A stretch of 64,000 bases of DNA from Granulicella sp963717535. Its GTDB lineage: Bacteria > Acidobacteriota > Terriglobia > Terriglobales > Acidobacteriaceae. The stretch lies in assembly GCA_963717535.1 (NCBI GenBank), contig OY970344.1, positions 372,001 to 436,000 of the forward strand, read 5' to 3'. Below are positions 25,261-34,950 of this stretch, one piece after another; position 1 is the stretch's first letter; every line of letters starts with the position of its first letter. Made by a program: the position numbers and the translations under genes. The notes beneath the pieces are model-generated. The model saw only the letters and a list, made by a program, of their open reading frames with translations. It did not search any database and was not told where the DNA came from.

Positions 25261-26097
25261 GTGGCGGTTACTTGGGACGATTTCAGAAGGAGCGCTCTGC
25301 GGTGTTCCGGCGCGTGCGCGTCCTTTCCGCTGGTTCTGCTTGCACCTGTGTTTTGCTCCGGTGCCGCGTATGAGCTTTTGCTTTTTGTTCCTCATCATCT
25401 GCTTGGGAAGAAACACATCTTTCTTGAGTTCCTGATGCTCCTTCTTGTCTGCTTCCCGCTTGGGTTGGCCGCGGAGGCCGTGGTCGCCCGTATGTTGCTG
25501 AGGACTAGGGAAGGATATGAGCCTAGCTTCCGTGAGGTCAGGGAAGTTGTCGCAATGGAAGGGCTGGCGAACGTTCTATTCAGGCTCATTGGACTTACCG
25601 TTGCGTGGTTGTTCCTTGCCTTTTTCATCACGGCGCTGTTGTTCGTCGTTGGTTTGGTGGTGAAAGCGGTTGCCTTCGATGTAGCGCACCCCGGGGTGAA
25701 GCCGCCCAAGTTGCACAGCTGGGCCTTGCCGTTCGCTTGGATCTCTTTCCTTATCCATGCCGCACTGATGGCTCGGTACAGCTTCGTCCTGCCGCTGTTT
25801 GTGACCAGGAGCGTGGGCAGCGAGGATGTTTTGAAGGCAGGGGTGGCCATGGCGAAGCGCAGCGTTTTGTTTCTCGGTGTGCTCACTTTCTTTGAGTATG
25901 GATTGGTGTTCGCGTTCGGTCACTTGATGCGTTCGCTTGAGAGCGGTGCCGTGGTGACGACCTTTGCGGTTGCGACACTGAGCTTGCTGGTCACTTCGGC
26001 GGTTACATGCTGGTTTGCGTTGGTGAAGGCGGATTTGGCCTTTGGTGCCGTGGAGCACGGCGCATTGCAGGGTGTTCCTGAGATTGCGGTAGCTTGA
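25261..26097 (+). CDS. Polytopic membrane protein, unknown
   Basis: About 278 residues with around six hydrophobic helices (for example FPLVLLAPVFCSGAAYELLLF, FLEFLMLLLVCFPLGLAAEA, LTVAWLFLAFFITALLFVVG). A GTG start at 25261 (AVTWDDFRRSALRCSG) looks best, since the region just upstream seems repeat-derived; a TTG at 25225 is in frame. No transporter motif seen. Function unknown. Confidence 0.6.
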   Translation: MAVTWDDFRRSALRCSGACASFPLVLLAPVFCSGAAYELLLFVPHHLLGKKHIFLEFLMLLLVCFPLGLAAEAVVARMLLRTREGYEPSFREVREVVAMEGLANVLFRLIGLTVAWLFLAFFITALLFVVGLVVKAVAFDVAHPGVKPPKLHSWALPFAWISFLIHAALMARYSFVLPLFVTRSVGSEDVLKAGVAMAKRSVLFLGVLTFFEYGLVFAFGHLMRSLESGAVVTTFAVATLSLLVTSAVTCWFALVKADLAFGAVEHGALQGVPEIAVA

Positions 26098-26099
26098 GT

Positions 26100-26334
26100 G
26101 GAAAACCACATCTCAGAAGCGAGATGTGGGGCACCCGCGGTTGTGGTGGGTTGAGATGTGGGCCACCCGCCGGGCGTTCCGGAAACCCACATCTCAGAAG
26201 CGAGATGTGGGGCACCCGCGGTTGGGGTGGATTGAGATGTGGGCCACCCGCCGTTTTGGGTTGGGAGAGGGTGTGGGTGGGCCACCCGCCACCCACGGTT
26301 GTGGTGGACTGAGATGTGGGCCACCCATTCTCTG
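26100..26334. repeat. REP cluster (CCACATCTC-loop-GAGATGTGG units)
   Basis: Two perfect 9-base palindromes (26106-26129 and 26187-26210) alternate with three partner motifs of the form CACCCrCGGTTGkGGTGG..TGAGATGTGGGCCACCC. The head-to-tail arrangement is like a BIME. It lies between convergent genes. Confidence 0.85.
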
Positions 26335-26341
26335 CCGCCCA

Positions 26342-27460
26342 TCATTTATTGTGGTCACTTCTGGCTTCGATGAAATACTGAGCTCCCTTGAGGAGCGCTT
26401 CCTGCTCACCGAAACCTTGGGGAGAGACATTGTCCAGATCGCTGACGATCTGGGGAACTCTAAAGAATCGCGGTGGAATGTTCAGGAACTCCTGCATTTT
26501 GCTCGCAAGAATAGTGACCTGCATGTCACCGGAAAACGGTGGTGAACCGAGCACTTGGTACACCTTGCCCACGGTTCCGGGGTCGAGCTTCGCTGCGACG
26601 TCGCAAACTCTAGTCACATCCTCCTTCACGTTCGAGGGGAGTGGGTCGCTCATCTTCATGGTCGCGTTCTGGTGATAAGAAGTGCGGTACCGGAAAACAG
26701 TCTCGCTGCATGTCCGGCTATTCTCGGCTTGCTGTTGCTGTAGAGCTTTCAAGGAGTCTTGTATGGCTTGTAGAGCTTGCGAGCGCTGTAATGCTTCGAA
26801 GGCAGAAAGAGGGGCGTCCTTGGAGGTGTTAGCAGACGCAGATACCGGGACTGGAACGCTGGACGTCTGATGCGTAGAAATCTGCTGAGAAAGAGGATTC
26901 CCTGGCGGGGTATTAGCGAATTGTGAGGACGCGAGGTTACCCGCAAGTCTCTGGAGCGCTGCGGCCGCCGCTGTAGCTTGGCTACTTGCTCTCTCAGCTT
27001 CCCGCAAGTCTCTTAGCTGCGTTGAATTTAGCTTTGAAACGTCTAAGGAGCCTTTGAGCTGGTCTAAAGCATGTTGTGAAGACGTTCCTAGTTGGAGCAC
27101 CGTCCCGAGGTCTGTCTGTAGAACGTCCAGGCTCCGCTCTGCTCGCTCGCTGCGTGCGTCTGCGGCACTTTGATTGTTGTCATTCAGCAACCCGATGATG
27201 ATGGTTAGAACAAGCAGCGCGCTACCAAGAAATAGGAAGAAACGGCGATAGCGTGCTTGCGACTGCTTATCCGCGATGTCGGGAGGTAGCGCCTTTACTG
27301 CCAGCACGCCCGCCTCATAGGCAAGAAGAACTTGAACTAGACCTATAAGCACAAAGCAGAAGAGAGTGATTGCTGCAAGGTGCTGATGTGTCCGATGAAG
27401 AAACCTCCAGAAGGGAAGAGCGTGGATCCGCAGGATCTTGGTTATATAAGCCCAATTCAT
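26342..27460 (-). CDS. Membrane protein with coiled coil, unknown
   Basis: A protein of 372 residues. Two membrane helices lie near 28-50 and 73-92. Residues about 95-175 (ARSERAERSLDVLQTDLG, AERASSQATAAAAALQRL) and 210-245 (LQRSQALQAIQDSLKALQQQQ) look like coiled coil, and a soluble domain follows. The ATG is only 4 bases after the uvrB stop, so it is probably co-transcribed. No family recognised. Confidence 0.65.
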   Translation of the reverse strand: MNWAYITKILRIHALPFWRFLHRTHQHLAAITLFCFVLIGLVQVLLAYEAGVLAVKALPPDIADKQSQARYRRFFLFLGSALLVLTIIIGLLNDNNQSAADARSERAERSLDVLQTDLGTVLQLGTSSQHALDQLKGSLDVSKLNSTQLRDLREAERASSQATAAAAALQRLAGNLASSQFANTPPGNPLSQQISTHQTSSVPVPVSASANTSKDAPLSAFEALQRSQALQAIQDSLKALQQQQAENSRTCSETVFRYRTSYHQNATMKMSDPLPSNVKEDVTRVCDVAAKLDPGTVGKVYQVLGSPPFSGDMQVTILASKMQEFLNIPPRFFRVPQIVSDLDNVSPQGFGEQEALLKGAQYFIEARSDHNK

Positions 27461-27464
27461 ATGG

Positions 27465-29462
27465 TTAGCTGAACAGAAACTCCTTCGTCCGAAGCTCTTT
27501 GACTTGGTCGCGCAATTTGGCGGCTTTTTCGAATTCGAACTTCTTGGCGGCTTCTCGCATGTCGGATTCCAGGTTGGAGATGTGGGCGTCTAGTTCGGCT
27601 TGGGTGTTGAAGTTTAGGGCTTCGTTGTTGTTGTCGTCGGCGGTCAGGTCGGCGTAGTCGGCCTGGAGGACTGTGGCGAGGGAGTCGTCTATGCTGCGGA
27701 TGACTGTGCGGGGGGTGATGTTGTTGGCTTCGTTGTAGGCTTGTTGTTTTTCTCGGCGGCGGTCGGTTTCATCGATGGCGCGGCGCATGCTGTCGGTCAT
27801 CTTGTCGGCGTAGAGGATGGCGCGGCCTTCGAGGTGGCGGGCGGCTCGGCCTATGGTCTGGATGAGGGAGCCCTGGCTGCGGAGGAAGCCTTCTTTGTCG
27901 GCGTCGAGGATGGCTACGAGCGAGACTTCGGGGAGGTCTAGGCCTTCTCGGAATAGGTTGATGCCGATGAGGACGTCGTATTCGCCTTTGCGGAGGGCGC
28001 GGAGTAAGCGGATGCGTTCGAGGGTTTCTATCTCGGAGTGCATGTAGCGGCAGCGGACGCCTACTTCGGTGTAGTAGTTGGCTAAGTCCTCGGCCATGCG
28101 CTTGGTGAGGGTTGTTACTAAGACGCGCTGGTTGTTATTCGGCGCGGTCGCGGATTTCTGCGAGTAAGTCGTCGATCTGGCCTTTGATGGGGCGGATTTC
28201 TACCTGGGGGTCGATGAGGCCGGTCGGGCGGATGATTTGTTCGGTGACTACGCCGGCGGCCTTGGTGAGCTCGTAGGGGCCGGGGGTGGCGGAGACGTAG
28301 ATGGTCTGGTCGACGCGGCCTTCCCACTCTTCGAAGCGGAGGGGGCGGTTGTCCATCGCGGAGGGAAGGCGGAATCCGTAGTCGACGAGGTTTTGTTTGC
28401 GGCGAGCGGTCGCCGTGCCACATGCCGTGGATCTGGGGGACGGTGACGTGGGACTCGTCGATGAAGACGAGGAAGTCGCGGGGGAAGTAGTCGAGGAGGG
28501 TGGGGGGTGGCTCGCCGGGGAGGCGTCCGCTGAAGTGGCGGGAGTAGTTTTCGATGCCGTGGCAGTAGCCGACGGACTTGATCATTTCTAGGTCGAAGCG
28601 GGTGCGCTGGTGGATGCGCTGGGACTCGACGAGGCGGCCTTCTTTTTCGAGCTGGGCTTCCCAGTCGGCGAGCTCGGCGAGGATGTTGTCTGATGGCCTG
28701 GTTTTTGCGGTCGGGCGGGACGACGTAGTGGCTCTTGGGGTAGATGGGGAGGCGGGAGTACTTCTGCTTGACGGTGCCGAAGAGGGGGTCGATCTGGGAG
28801 AGGGATTCGATTTCGTCGCCGAAAAGCTCGATGCGGAAGGCGTTTTCGTCGTAGGTGGGATAGACCTCGATGATGTCGCCGCGGACGCGGAAGGTGCCTC
28901 GGCGGAAGTCGACGTCGTTGCGCTCGTAGAGGATTTCTACGAGGCGGCGGGTGATGTCCTGGCGCTTGATGTGCTGGCCTTTTTCGAGGAGCATCAGCAT
29001 GCCGTAGTAGGCTTCGGGCGAGCCGAGGCCGTAGATGCACGAGACGGAGCTGACGATGATGGCGTCGCGGCGTTCGAAGAGGCTGCGGGTGGCGGAGAGA
29101 CGGAGCTTGTCGAGCTCGTCGTTGATGGTGGATTCCTTCTCGATGTAGAGGTCGCCGGAGGGGATGTAGGCTTCGGGCTGGTAGTAGTCGTAGTAGCTGA
29201 CGAAGTACTCGACGGCGTTGTGGGGGAAGAACTGTTTGAACTCGTGGAAGAGCTGGGCGGCGAGGGTTTTGTTGTGGGCGAGGATGAGGGCGGGGCGGTT
29301 GAGCTCGGCGATGACCTTGGCCATGGTGAAGGTTTTGCCGGAGCCGGTGACGCCGAGGAGAACCTGATCCTTTTCGCCGGAGGTGATGCCGTCGACGAGG
29401 GATGCGATGGCGGTAGGCTGGTCGCCTTGGGGGGTGTATTCGGTGACTAGCTGGAAGTCCAT
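27465..29462 (-). pseudogene. uvrB: Excinuclease ABC subunit B, three frame breaks
   Basis: UvrB loads damaged DNA onto UvrC in nucleotide excision repair. The start is unmistakable: MDFQLVTEYTPQGDQPTAI, Walker A GVTGSGKTFTMA, and the beta-hairpin region VSYYDYYQPEAYIPSGDLYI. The end has the UVR motif SNLESDMREAAKKFEFEKAA. Three one-base insertions break the frame: at about 28691 (AIDNILAEL expected), about 28403 (DRSRKQNLVDYGFR expected) and about 28137 (DRAENNQRVLVTT expected). Together they restore frame, and the total length is 666 codons, normal for UvrB. Open pieces run 29462-28692, 28690-28404, 28402-28138 and 28136-27465. I think sequence error is the most likely cause. Confidence 0.88.
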
Positions 29463-29570
29463 GTCATCTGTCAGGATATCGGACAGCGGGAGAGAAGAAA
29501 AGGCGAAAAGTGGTAGGGCTGAAGGAAGTGCTGCGGGTTATTGTTGAGGTGCGAGACGTGAGGTGATGGC

Positions 29571-30164
29571 GTGGGGGTAGAGCTTTGGCTGGTGCGGCAT
29601 GGCGAGACGGCGTGGAGTTTGAGTGGGGCGCATACGAGCTTTACGGATATTCCGCTGACGGATCGGGGGCGGGAGCGTGCGGTGGAGTTGCGGGAGTATT
29701 TGAAGGGCAGGGAGTTTGCGGCGGTGTTGGTGAGTCCTCGGCAGCGGGCGCAGGAGACGGCGCGGATTGCGGGATTTGCGGACGTGATGCAGACCGAGGA
29801 TGACCTGGTGGAGTGGAACTATGGGGAGTCTGAGGGGAAGACCACGAAGGAGATGCGGGAGAAGTATGGGGACCCGGAGTGGAGTGTGTGGACTCGGCCG
29901 ATTTTGGGTGGGGAGACCGTGGAGCAAATGGGGGAGCGGGCGGATGGAGTGATTGCGCGGGCGCTGGCGGCTGCCGGAGAGAGTGGCAGAGTGGCGCTGT
30001 TTGCGCATGCGCATATTTTGCGGATCCTGGCTGCGCGGTGGATCGGGCTGCCAGCTACGGGAGGGAAGCTGTTTGCGTTTGGGACGGGCGCGGTGAGTGT
30101 GCTCGGGTTTGAGCGGGAGACGCGGGTTGTTGCGCATTGGAATCGGGAGTTTGAAGGCGAGTAG
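29571..30164 (+). CDS. Histidine phosphatase family protein
   Basis: Cytoplasmic phosphomonoesterase of the phosphoglycerate mutase superfamily, 197 residues. The signature LVRHGETAWSLSGAHTSFTDIPLTDRG is at the N-terminus, with later VLVSPRQRAQETA, VEWNYGESEGKT (acid) and LFAHAHILRILAARW (second His). GTG start with GAGGTGAT upstream. Substrate unknown; sugar phosphates or nucleotides are typical. Confidence 0.88.
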   Translation: MGVELWLVRHGETAWSLSGAHTSFTDIPLTDRGRERAVELREYLKGREFAAVLVSPRQRAQETARIAGFADVMQTEDDLVEWNYGESEGKTTKEMREKYGDPEWSVWTRPILGGETVEQMGERADGVIARALAAAGESGRVALFAHAHILRILAARWIGLPATGGKLFAFGTGAVSVLGFERETRVVAHWNREFEGE

Positions 30165-30354
30165 TACGGATTTGCCCCTGTGCGAGATCTGCCAGCTTAC
30201 GAGGAGAAGCCTTGAGATTGAGTACCGGCGGATTGTGCATCTAGTGACGCATCTGAGGTGCAAGTGGCTTCTATCGGTGTGGAGAACGATTGCGGACGCG
30301 GCGTATGGGTAGACTGGAACCTCAATCGACGTTTTCTGGAGCTGGTTTTTGACG

Positions 30355-31146
30355 ATGACCCGAAGGTATCCCGTGCTGGATCCCAGCACACCGGCGGCCG
30401 GTCGCGCCGGAGTATGTGCGCTAGTCGTGATGGCCAAGGCGCCTAGGCCGGGCAAGGTGAAGACCCGGTTGCAGCCACCGTTGACGGCTGAAGAAGCGGC
30501 CGCGCTGAATGTTTGCTTCCTGCGGGATACGACGGAGAACATCTCGGCGATCACAGCACAGGGTGGAGCGGCAGGGTTGGTCTGCTACACGCCCGTGGGC
30601 GATGAGGGCGCCTTTGATGGTCTGCTGCCGCAGGGATTTGGACTTTTGCCGCAGCGCGGTGATGGCTTTGGGGAGCGGCTGTGGCTTGCTGCGCAGGATG
30701 TTTTCTCCTGCGGGTTTGGGGCGGTCTGCTTGATCGATTCGGACTCGCCCACAATGCCGGCGAGCGCGTTGCGGGAAGCTGTTGAGGCGCTGGCGCGACC
30801 GGGGGATCGTGTGGTTCTGGGTGGATCTGCGGATGGCGGGTACTACCTGATCGGGCTGAAGGCGGCGCACCAGGGGCCTTTTGAGGGGATCACCTGGAGT
30901 ACGCCCACCGTGTATGCGGAAACCGTGCAGCAGGTGCGCAGTGCGGGGCTGGAATTGCTGGAATTGCCGACTTGGTACGACGTGGATGAGGCAATCACGT
31001 TGACAATGCTAGAGGACGAACTGATGCAGGGACGCCGGCCAGGATTTGTGAGTGTCGACGGCTACGACGCCCGCCATACGCGAGAGTTTCTGGAGAGGCG
31101 CGTGAGCGAGTCGGCAGGTCAGCAGGTAAGTGAGTCCGCTCGGTAG
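30355..31146 (+). CDS. TIGR04282/DUF2064 family glycosyltransferase
   Basis: GT-A-like protein of about 263 residues. VCALVVMAKAPRPGKVKTRL at the start is the family hallmark, then CLIDSDSPTMPASALREA and GDRVVLGGSADGGYYLIGL. Relatives are found in arsenosugar and other glycosylation clusters, and resemble the cofC/mobA nucleotidyltransferase fold. The ATG at 30355 is used; a TTG 6 bases earlier has GGAG at ideal spacing. The gene ends 3 bases before the next, so the two form an operon. Confidence 0.8.
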   Translation: MTRRYPVLDPSTPAAGRAGVCALVVMAKAPRPGKVKTRLQPPLTAEEAAALNVCFLRDTTENISAITAQGGAAGLVCYTPVGDEGAFDGLLPQGFGLLPQRGDGFGERLWLAAQDVFSCGFGAVCLIDSDSPTMPASALREAVEALARPGDRVVLGGSADGGYYLIGLKAAHQGPFEGITWSTPTVYAETVQQVRSAGLELLELPTWYDVDEAITLTMLEDELMQGRRPGFVSVDGYDARHTREFLERRVSESAGQQVSESAR

Positions 31147-31149
31147 ACC

Positions 31150-32700
31150 GTGCGTCAGCAACTGAGGTGTTTGGCGGAAGCGAGTGGGGGACTTTTGCGG
31201 CGAGTGGATGTAGGGCGATGGGCAGAGGGTGATGCTCGGCTGACCAATGTTGTGCTTTGTTTGCTGGGCTTTCTACTGGTTCGTTCGGCGCAGCAGTTTG
31301 GGTTTGAGATTGGCCGCTTCTGGATTGGCTTCGAAGATGTCGCACTGCTTTCAGCCATCACTTATCTCGGGGCAGTGATGGTGGTCCGCACGCAGCCGGT
31401 GAACAGGGCCACTCTGTGGATTGTTGTGTGGTTCGCCGTCGCAATGCATGCGATGACGTTTCTGGTGGACCCTTTTTTGTCTTCCGACATGTACCGCTAT
31501 GTGTGGGATGGGATGGTGCAGCACCACGGGGTGAGCCCCTATCGCTATGTGCCGGGGGATCCTGCGCTGAGCTGGTTGCGGGCGCCGAACCAGGAGATCT
31601 TCGACAACATCAACCGGCGCGACTATGCGCGAACGATCTACCCGCCCGTGGCGCAGATGGTGTACTGGCTCGCTGCCTGGTTCGCCCCTACGGTGACCGC
31701 CATGAAGCTGATGATGCTGGCCTTTGAAGGCATGGCTGCATGGGTCGTGACGAAGTTGCTGGAGCGCTTCGGGCGACCCGCTGCCGAGGTGTTGTTGCTG
31801 CTCTGGTGTCCGCTGTTGGTTTGGGAGATCGGCAATGCAGCGCATGTAGATGCGGTGGTGATTGGTTTTGTGGCGCTGGCCCTGTTGTTTCGATGGCGCG
31901 ACCGGCCGTGGCTTACGGGGCTGTTTCTGGGTTGTGCGGTGATGACAAAGTTCTATCCCGTGGTCCTGTTTCCGGCGTTGTGGCAGCGGCGAGACTGGAG
32001 GATGCCGACGGCCGTTGTGGCGGTGATCGCCCTGGGGTATGGCCTATATGCGCGCGTGGGCTGGTTAGTCTTCGGCTTTCTCGGGGGGTACCAGAAGGAG
32101 GAGGGCATTGACAGCGGCACACGGTACTTCCCGCTGGAGTTTGCCCGCACCCGGATGGGGATGCACTGGCTGCCAAACGGCGCCTATTACGCGCTGTGTG
32201 CAGTGGTGATGGGCTCGATCGTTTGGTGGTGCTGGCGGTGGGCGAGTGCCGAGCGACGGGCCGACCAGCCGGCCCCGGTCAGTGCCACGGCTCCGCAAGG
32301 CTCTAAAGCGCATCGGGCAGCCAGCCTGTTTAGGATGGCCGATGCGTCGCCTGCACCAGCCTTTGTGCGGGGGGCAGGCGCGTTGTCGCTTGCGATGATG
32401 CTGCTGTTTTCGCCGCACTACCCGTGGTACGTCATTTGGCTGCTTCCGTTCATGGCGCTGGCGCCTAGCTTGGCGATGTACACCTACGTACTGGGCCTAT
32501 GGTTTGGACTGACCACGGCGCTCGCTGAGCCTGGGCCGAAGATGTTTCTGATGAATGAGCGGCTGTATGCGTCGATAGCCTTGGCGTTTGCTTTGGAGTG
32601 GGTGCTGGGACGGTGGCCCGTGATGCCACTGCTGGTGTCCGCGCGACGCTCGGAAGCACTAGACAATAGACACCCGACATACGTGTGTTCGCGCTTGTAA
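31150..32700 (+). CDS. GT87/DUF2029-like membrane mannosyltransferase
   Basis: Polytopic protein of 516 residues with about 10-12 membrane helices. FLVDPFLSSDMYRYVWDGMVQHHGVSPYRYVP (acidic residues in the first periplasmic loop) and RDYARTIYPPVAQMVYW are typical of polyprenyl-phosphate-dependent mannosyltransferases. TRYFPLEFARTRMG fits a later loop. A hydrophilic stretch near 375-410 looks repeat-derived, since the DNA there carries GCATCGG/CCGATGC and GGGCCG/CGGCCC inverted repeats. GTG start. It follows the DUF2064 gene directly, which suggests a shared glycan pathway. Confidence 0.78.
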   Translation: MRQQLRCLAEASGGLLRRVDVGRWAEGDARLTNVVLCLLGFLLVRSAQQFGFEIGRFWIGFEDVALLSAITYLGAVMVVRTQPVNRATLWIVVWFAVAMHAMTFLVDPFLSSDMYRYVWDGMVQHHGVSPYRYVPGDPALSWLRAPNQEIFDNINRRDYARTIYPPVAQMVYWLAAWFAPTVTAMKLMMLAFEGMAAWVVTKLLERFGRPAAEVLLLLWCPLLVWEIGNAAHVDAVVIGFVALALLFRWRDRPWLTGLFLGCAVMTKFYPVVLFPALWQRRDWRMPTAVVAVIALGYGLYARVGWLVFGFLGGYQKEEGIDSGTRYFPLEFARTRMGMHWLPNGAYYALCAVVMGSIVWWCWRWASAERRADQPAPVSATAPQGSKAHRAASLFRMADASPAPAFVRGAGALSLAMMLLFSPHYPWYVIWLLPFMALAPSLAMYTYVLGLWFGLTTALAEPGPKMFLMNERLYASIALAFALEWVLGRWPVMPLLVSARRSEALDNRHPTYVCSRL

Positions 32701-32863
32701 CAGAAAGCCCGAGCCGCACTATAGAGATGGAGCAGTGATCGAGTTGACGCAAGGTCTCACGTTCGACGGGGGCCCGCCCTTCTGGGCAGGTGCGGAACGT
32801 CGTGGCTGGCAATGATCACCTGCGTGCGTGGACGAGCGAATTTGCCAGAGAGAAACAGAAAAA

Positions 32864-33217
32864 TGGTGGAGGCGGCGGGAGTCGAACCCGCGTCCGAAAC
32901 GACCGTCAGCAGAGAGCATTCATGCTTTTCCCGATTCGTTTTTGTCTCGTAGCCGGCGCTTAGAACGGGCGAAGATGCGACGGTTACCAGCCTGATTGAT
33001 CTCGTCCTTGGCGCCCAGACGGAGCTCCGCAGACCAGCCTACTGTGCGACGATCGGTACAGGCCCGTAGGCGAAGCTTGAGCGATCGGCTACTTAGTTAA
33101 TTAAGCAGCAAGAGCGAACTGAGGTTCGGCACTTATAGTTTTGTGAGCGATTACGGGTGTCCACACCCCGGCATGCCTCTTTGCCGCAAGCAATCCCGTC
33201 GAAGCCGTGACGCCCCC
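32864..33217 (-). ncRNA. ssrA: tmRNA
   Basis: Transfer-messenger RNA for ribosome rescue, about 354 bases. The 5' end GGGGGCGUCACGGCUUCGACGGG pairs with 3' CGCCUCC before A-CCA (7 pairs), and the T-arm reads GGTTCGACTCCCGCC. The tag frame starts after GTAATC with GCT and reads AHKTISAEPQFALAA, then TAA TTAACTAAGTAG. The hydrophobic ALAA end is what tail-specific proteases recognise. At 15 codons it is a little longer than many tags. Confidence 0.93.
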
Positions 33218-33533
33218 ATTTTGGGTGGCCGGCACCAACAATGCGTTGGGCTGGTGTCAAAGAACTATGAACTTACTCTCCAAGTATAGATGCGACGGCA
33301 ACAGGAACGTTGCGGAACAAGCCTGGACATCAAAAAAGGCGGCACGAACCTTTTGAGCTCGTGCCGGGAGGCCAGTGACGCAACTTGTGGAAACGGGTAC
33401 GCCGTTCCGAAAGCTCTTGCCGGTATGGATTCCCATATCCAAGCAATGATTTACTGTAGCACGTTCCTTCGCGGCGGGAGCAACTCTTTTGGCAAGTCTC
33501 GCGCTGCGAGAGGAACCTTTTAGTAAACCGCGT
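33218..33533. other. Intergenic region between glmU and ssrA
   Basis: Holds the glmU terminator (33332-33366) and presumably the ssrA promoter. TTGACA lies on the minus strand about 40 bases before the mature tmRNA 5' end, without a convincing -10 box. No gene seen. Confidence 0.45.
33332..33366 (-). terminator. Rho-independent terminator downstream of glmU
   Basis: On the minus strand CGGCACGA (11-base loop) TCGTGCCG is followed by CCTTTTTTG, a stem of 8 pairs with a U tract. Confidence 0.8.
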
Positions 33534-34950
33534 CTACTTTTCAGTCGTCCGTAACTTCCGGGCCGCTACCCAGCCGGGCTTTGTTACTTGTCGGCTGCGC
33601 CCGAGTGCCAACGAATCTTCCGGAACATCCTCCGTGATGCAGGAACCGGCCGCGATGTAGGCCCCGGGACCGATCGTCACAGGGGCCACGAGCGTGGAGT
33701 CTGAACCAACAAAGGCGTGGTCGCCAATAGCTGTTGTGTGCTTGTGAAGACCGTCGTAATTGCAGGTGATTGCCCCGGCGCCGATGTTGACGCCCTCACC
33801 GATCACGGCGTCACCGAGGTAGGTGAGGTGATTGGCCTTGGAGCCTCGACCGAGACGGACCTTTTTTGTTTCGACGAAGTTGCCGACATGGGCGGCTGGG
33901 CCGATCTCGCTGCCGGGACGAAGGTGGGCGTAGGGGCCGAGGATGGCTGCGTCGCCGACCTGGGCTTCGTCCAGGATGCAGCCGTTGCGGACGAGTACGC
34001 CTTCGCCCAGGGTGCTGTTCTGGAGGACGGAATAGGAGCGGATGCGGCAGTCAGGACCGATGCGGGTGTTGCCGAGGAGCTGGACGAAGGGCTCGATGAC
34101 GGTGTCTGCGGCGACCTCAACCTGGGTGTCGATGGTGCAGGTCTCGGGGCGGAAGATGGTGACGCCGTCGGCCATGAGCCGCTGGGCAGTCTGGAGGCGG
34201 AGGGCTGCGTCGAGATGCATCATCTCGGCGATGGTGTTGGCGCCGAGGACCTCGTCTACGGAGGCGGCTTTGATCGCTACGACGCGCTCGCCTGCGGCGT
34301 TTAGGAGGGCTGCGACGTCGGTCAGGTAGAACTCGCCGTGGACGTTGTCTGTCGAGAGCTTGTCGAGCTGGGCGAAGAGGTCAATCGTGCGGAAGCAGTA
34401 GATGCCTGAGTTGATCTCGGGCGCGCTGAGTTGGTCGGGGCGGAGCGACTTCTGCTCGACGATTGCTTCGACTTCGGGCGAACCTGCGGCCTTGCGGAGG
34501 ACGCGACCGTAGCCTGACGGATTAGGGGGAACGGCCGTGAGGATGGTCATGGCGGCATGCTCTGCGAGGTGCAGGTCGCGCATCCGGGTGAGGGTTTCGG
34601 GGCGGATCAGCGGTACGTCGCCGGAGAGGACGAGGAGGTGCTCTGGTGGGGTTTGGCCGGCGGTGGTGAAGTGCGCTTTGAGCTGCTGGAGGGCGTGGCC
34701 TGTGCCGCGCTGCTCGGCCTGGAGGACGAACTGGACGCCTGTGTGACTCAACGGCGGAGCGGACACGGTCGGCTTCGTGGCCGATGATGCAGTAGATCTG
34801 GGCTGCGGGCGCGATGGTTTCGGCGGCAGCGATGACGTGAAGGAGGAGGGCTCGGCCGCCGACTTCGTGGAGGACCTTGGGGCGCTTTGACTTGAGGCGG
34901 GTGCCTTTGCCGGCGGCCATGATGGCGACGCCGAAGAGCTGGGTATTCAT
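33534..34950 (-). pseudogene. glmU: Bifunctional UDP-GlcNAc pyrophosphorylase / GlcN-1-P acetyltransferase, one frame break
   Basis: Makes UDP-GlcNAc for cell-wall and LPS synthesis. The uridyltransferase domain starts GVAIMAAGKGTRLKSKRPKVLHEVGG, with VLQAEQRGTGHALQQ and VLSGDVPLIRP further on. The acetyltransferase left-handed beta helix follows residue 230 (IGPDCRIRSYSVLQNS, GRGSKANHLTYLGDAVIGEG, NIGAGAITCNYDGLHKH). The frame breaks once, near 34746, where one extra base lies between RSAVE and HTGVQFVLQ. Removing it gives 471 residues, normal for GlmU. As an essential gene this is almost surely intact in life. Confidence 0.9.

Noticed and set aside
26100..26334. CRISPR array
   Set aside because: Repeats are palindromic units with variable, partly shared spacers and no cas genes.
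28130..28700. Programmed frameshifting as an explanation for the uvrB breaks
   Set aside because: No slippery heptamers or downstream structures at the three sites, and no such case is known for UvrB.
28578..29450. 290-residue plus-strand ORF opposite uvrB
   Set aside because: Val/Asp/Gly-rich antisense shadow of the uvrB 5' half.
32719..32919. Minus-strand ORF at the tmRNA 3' end
   Set aside because: Overlaps the tRNA-like end of ssrA; its residues simply translate tmRNA sequence.
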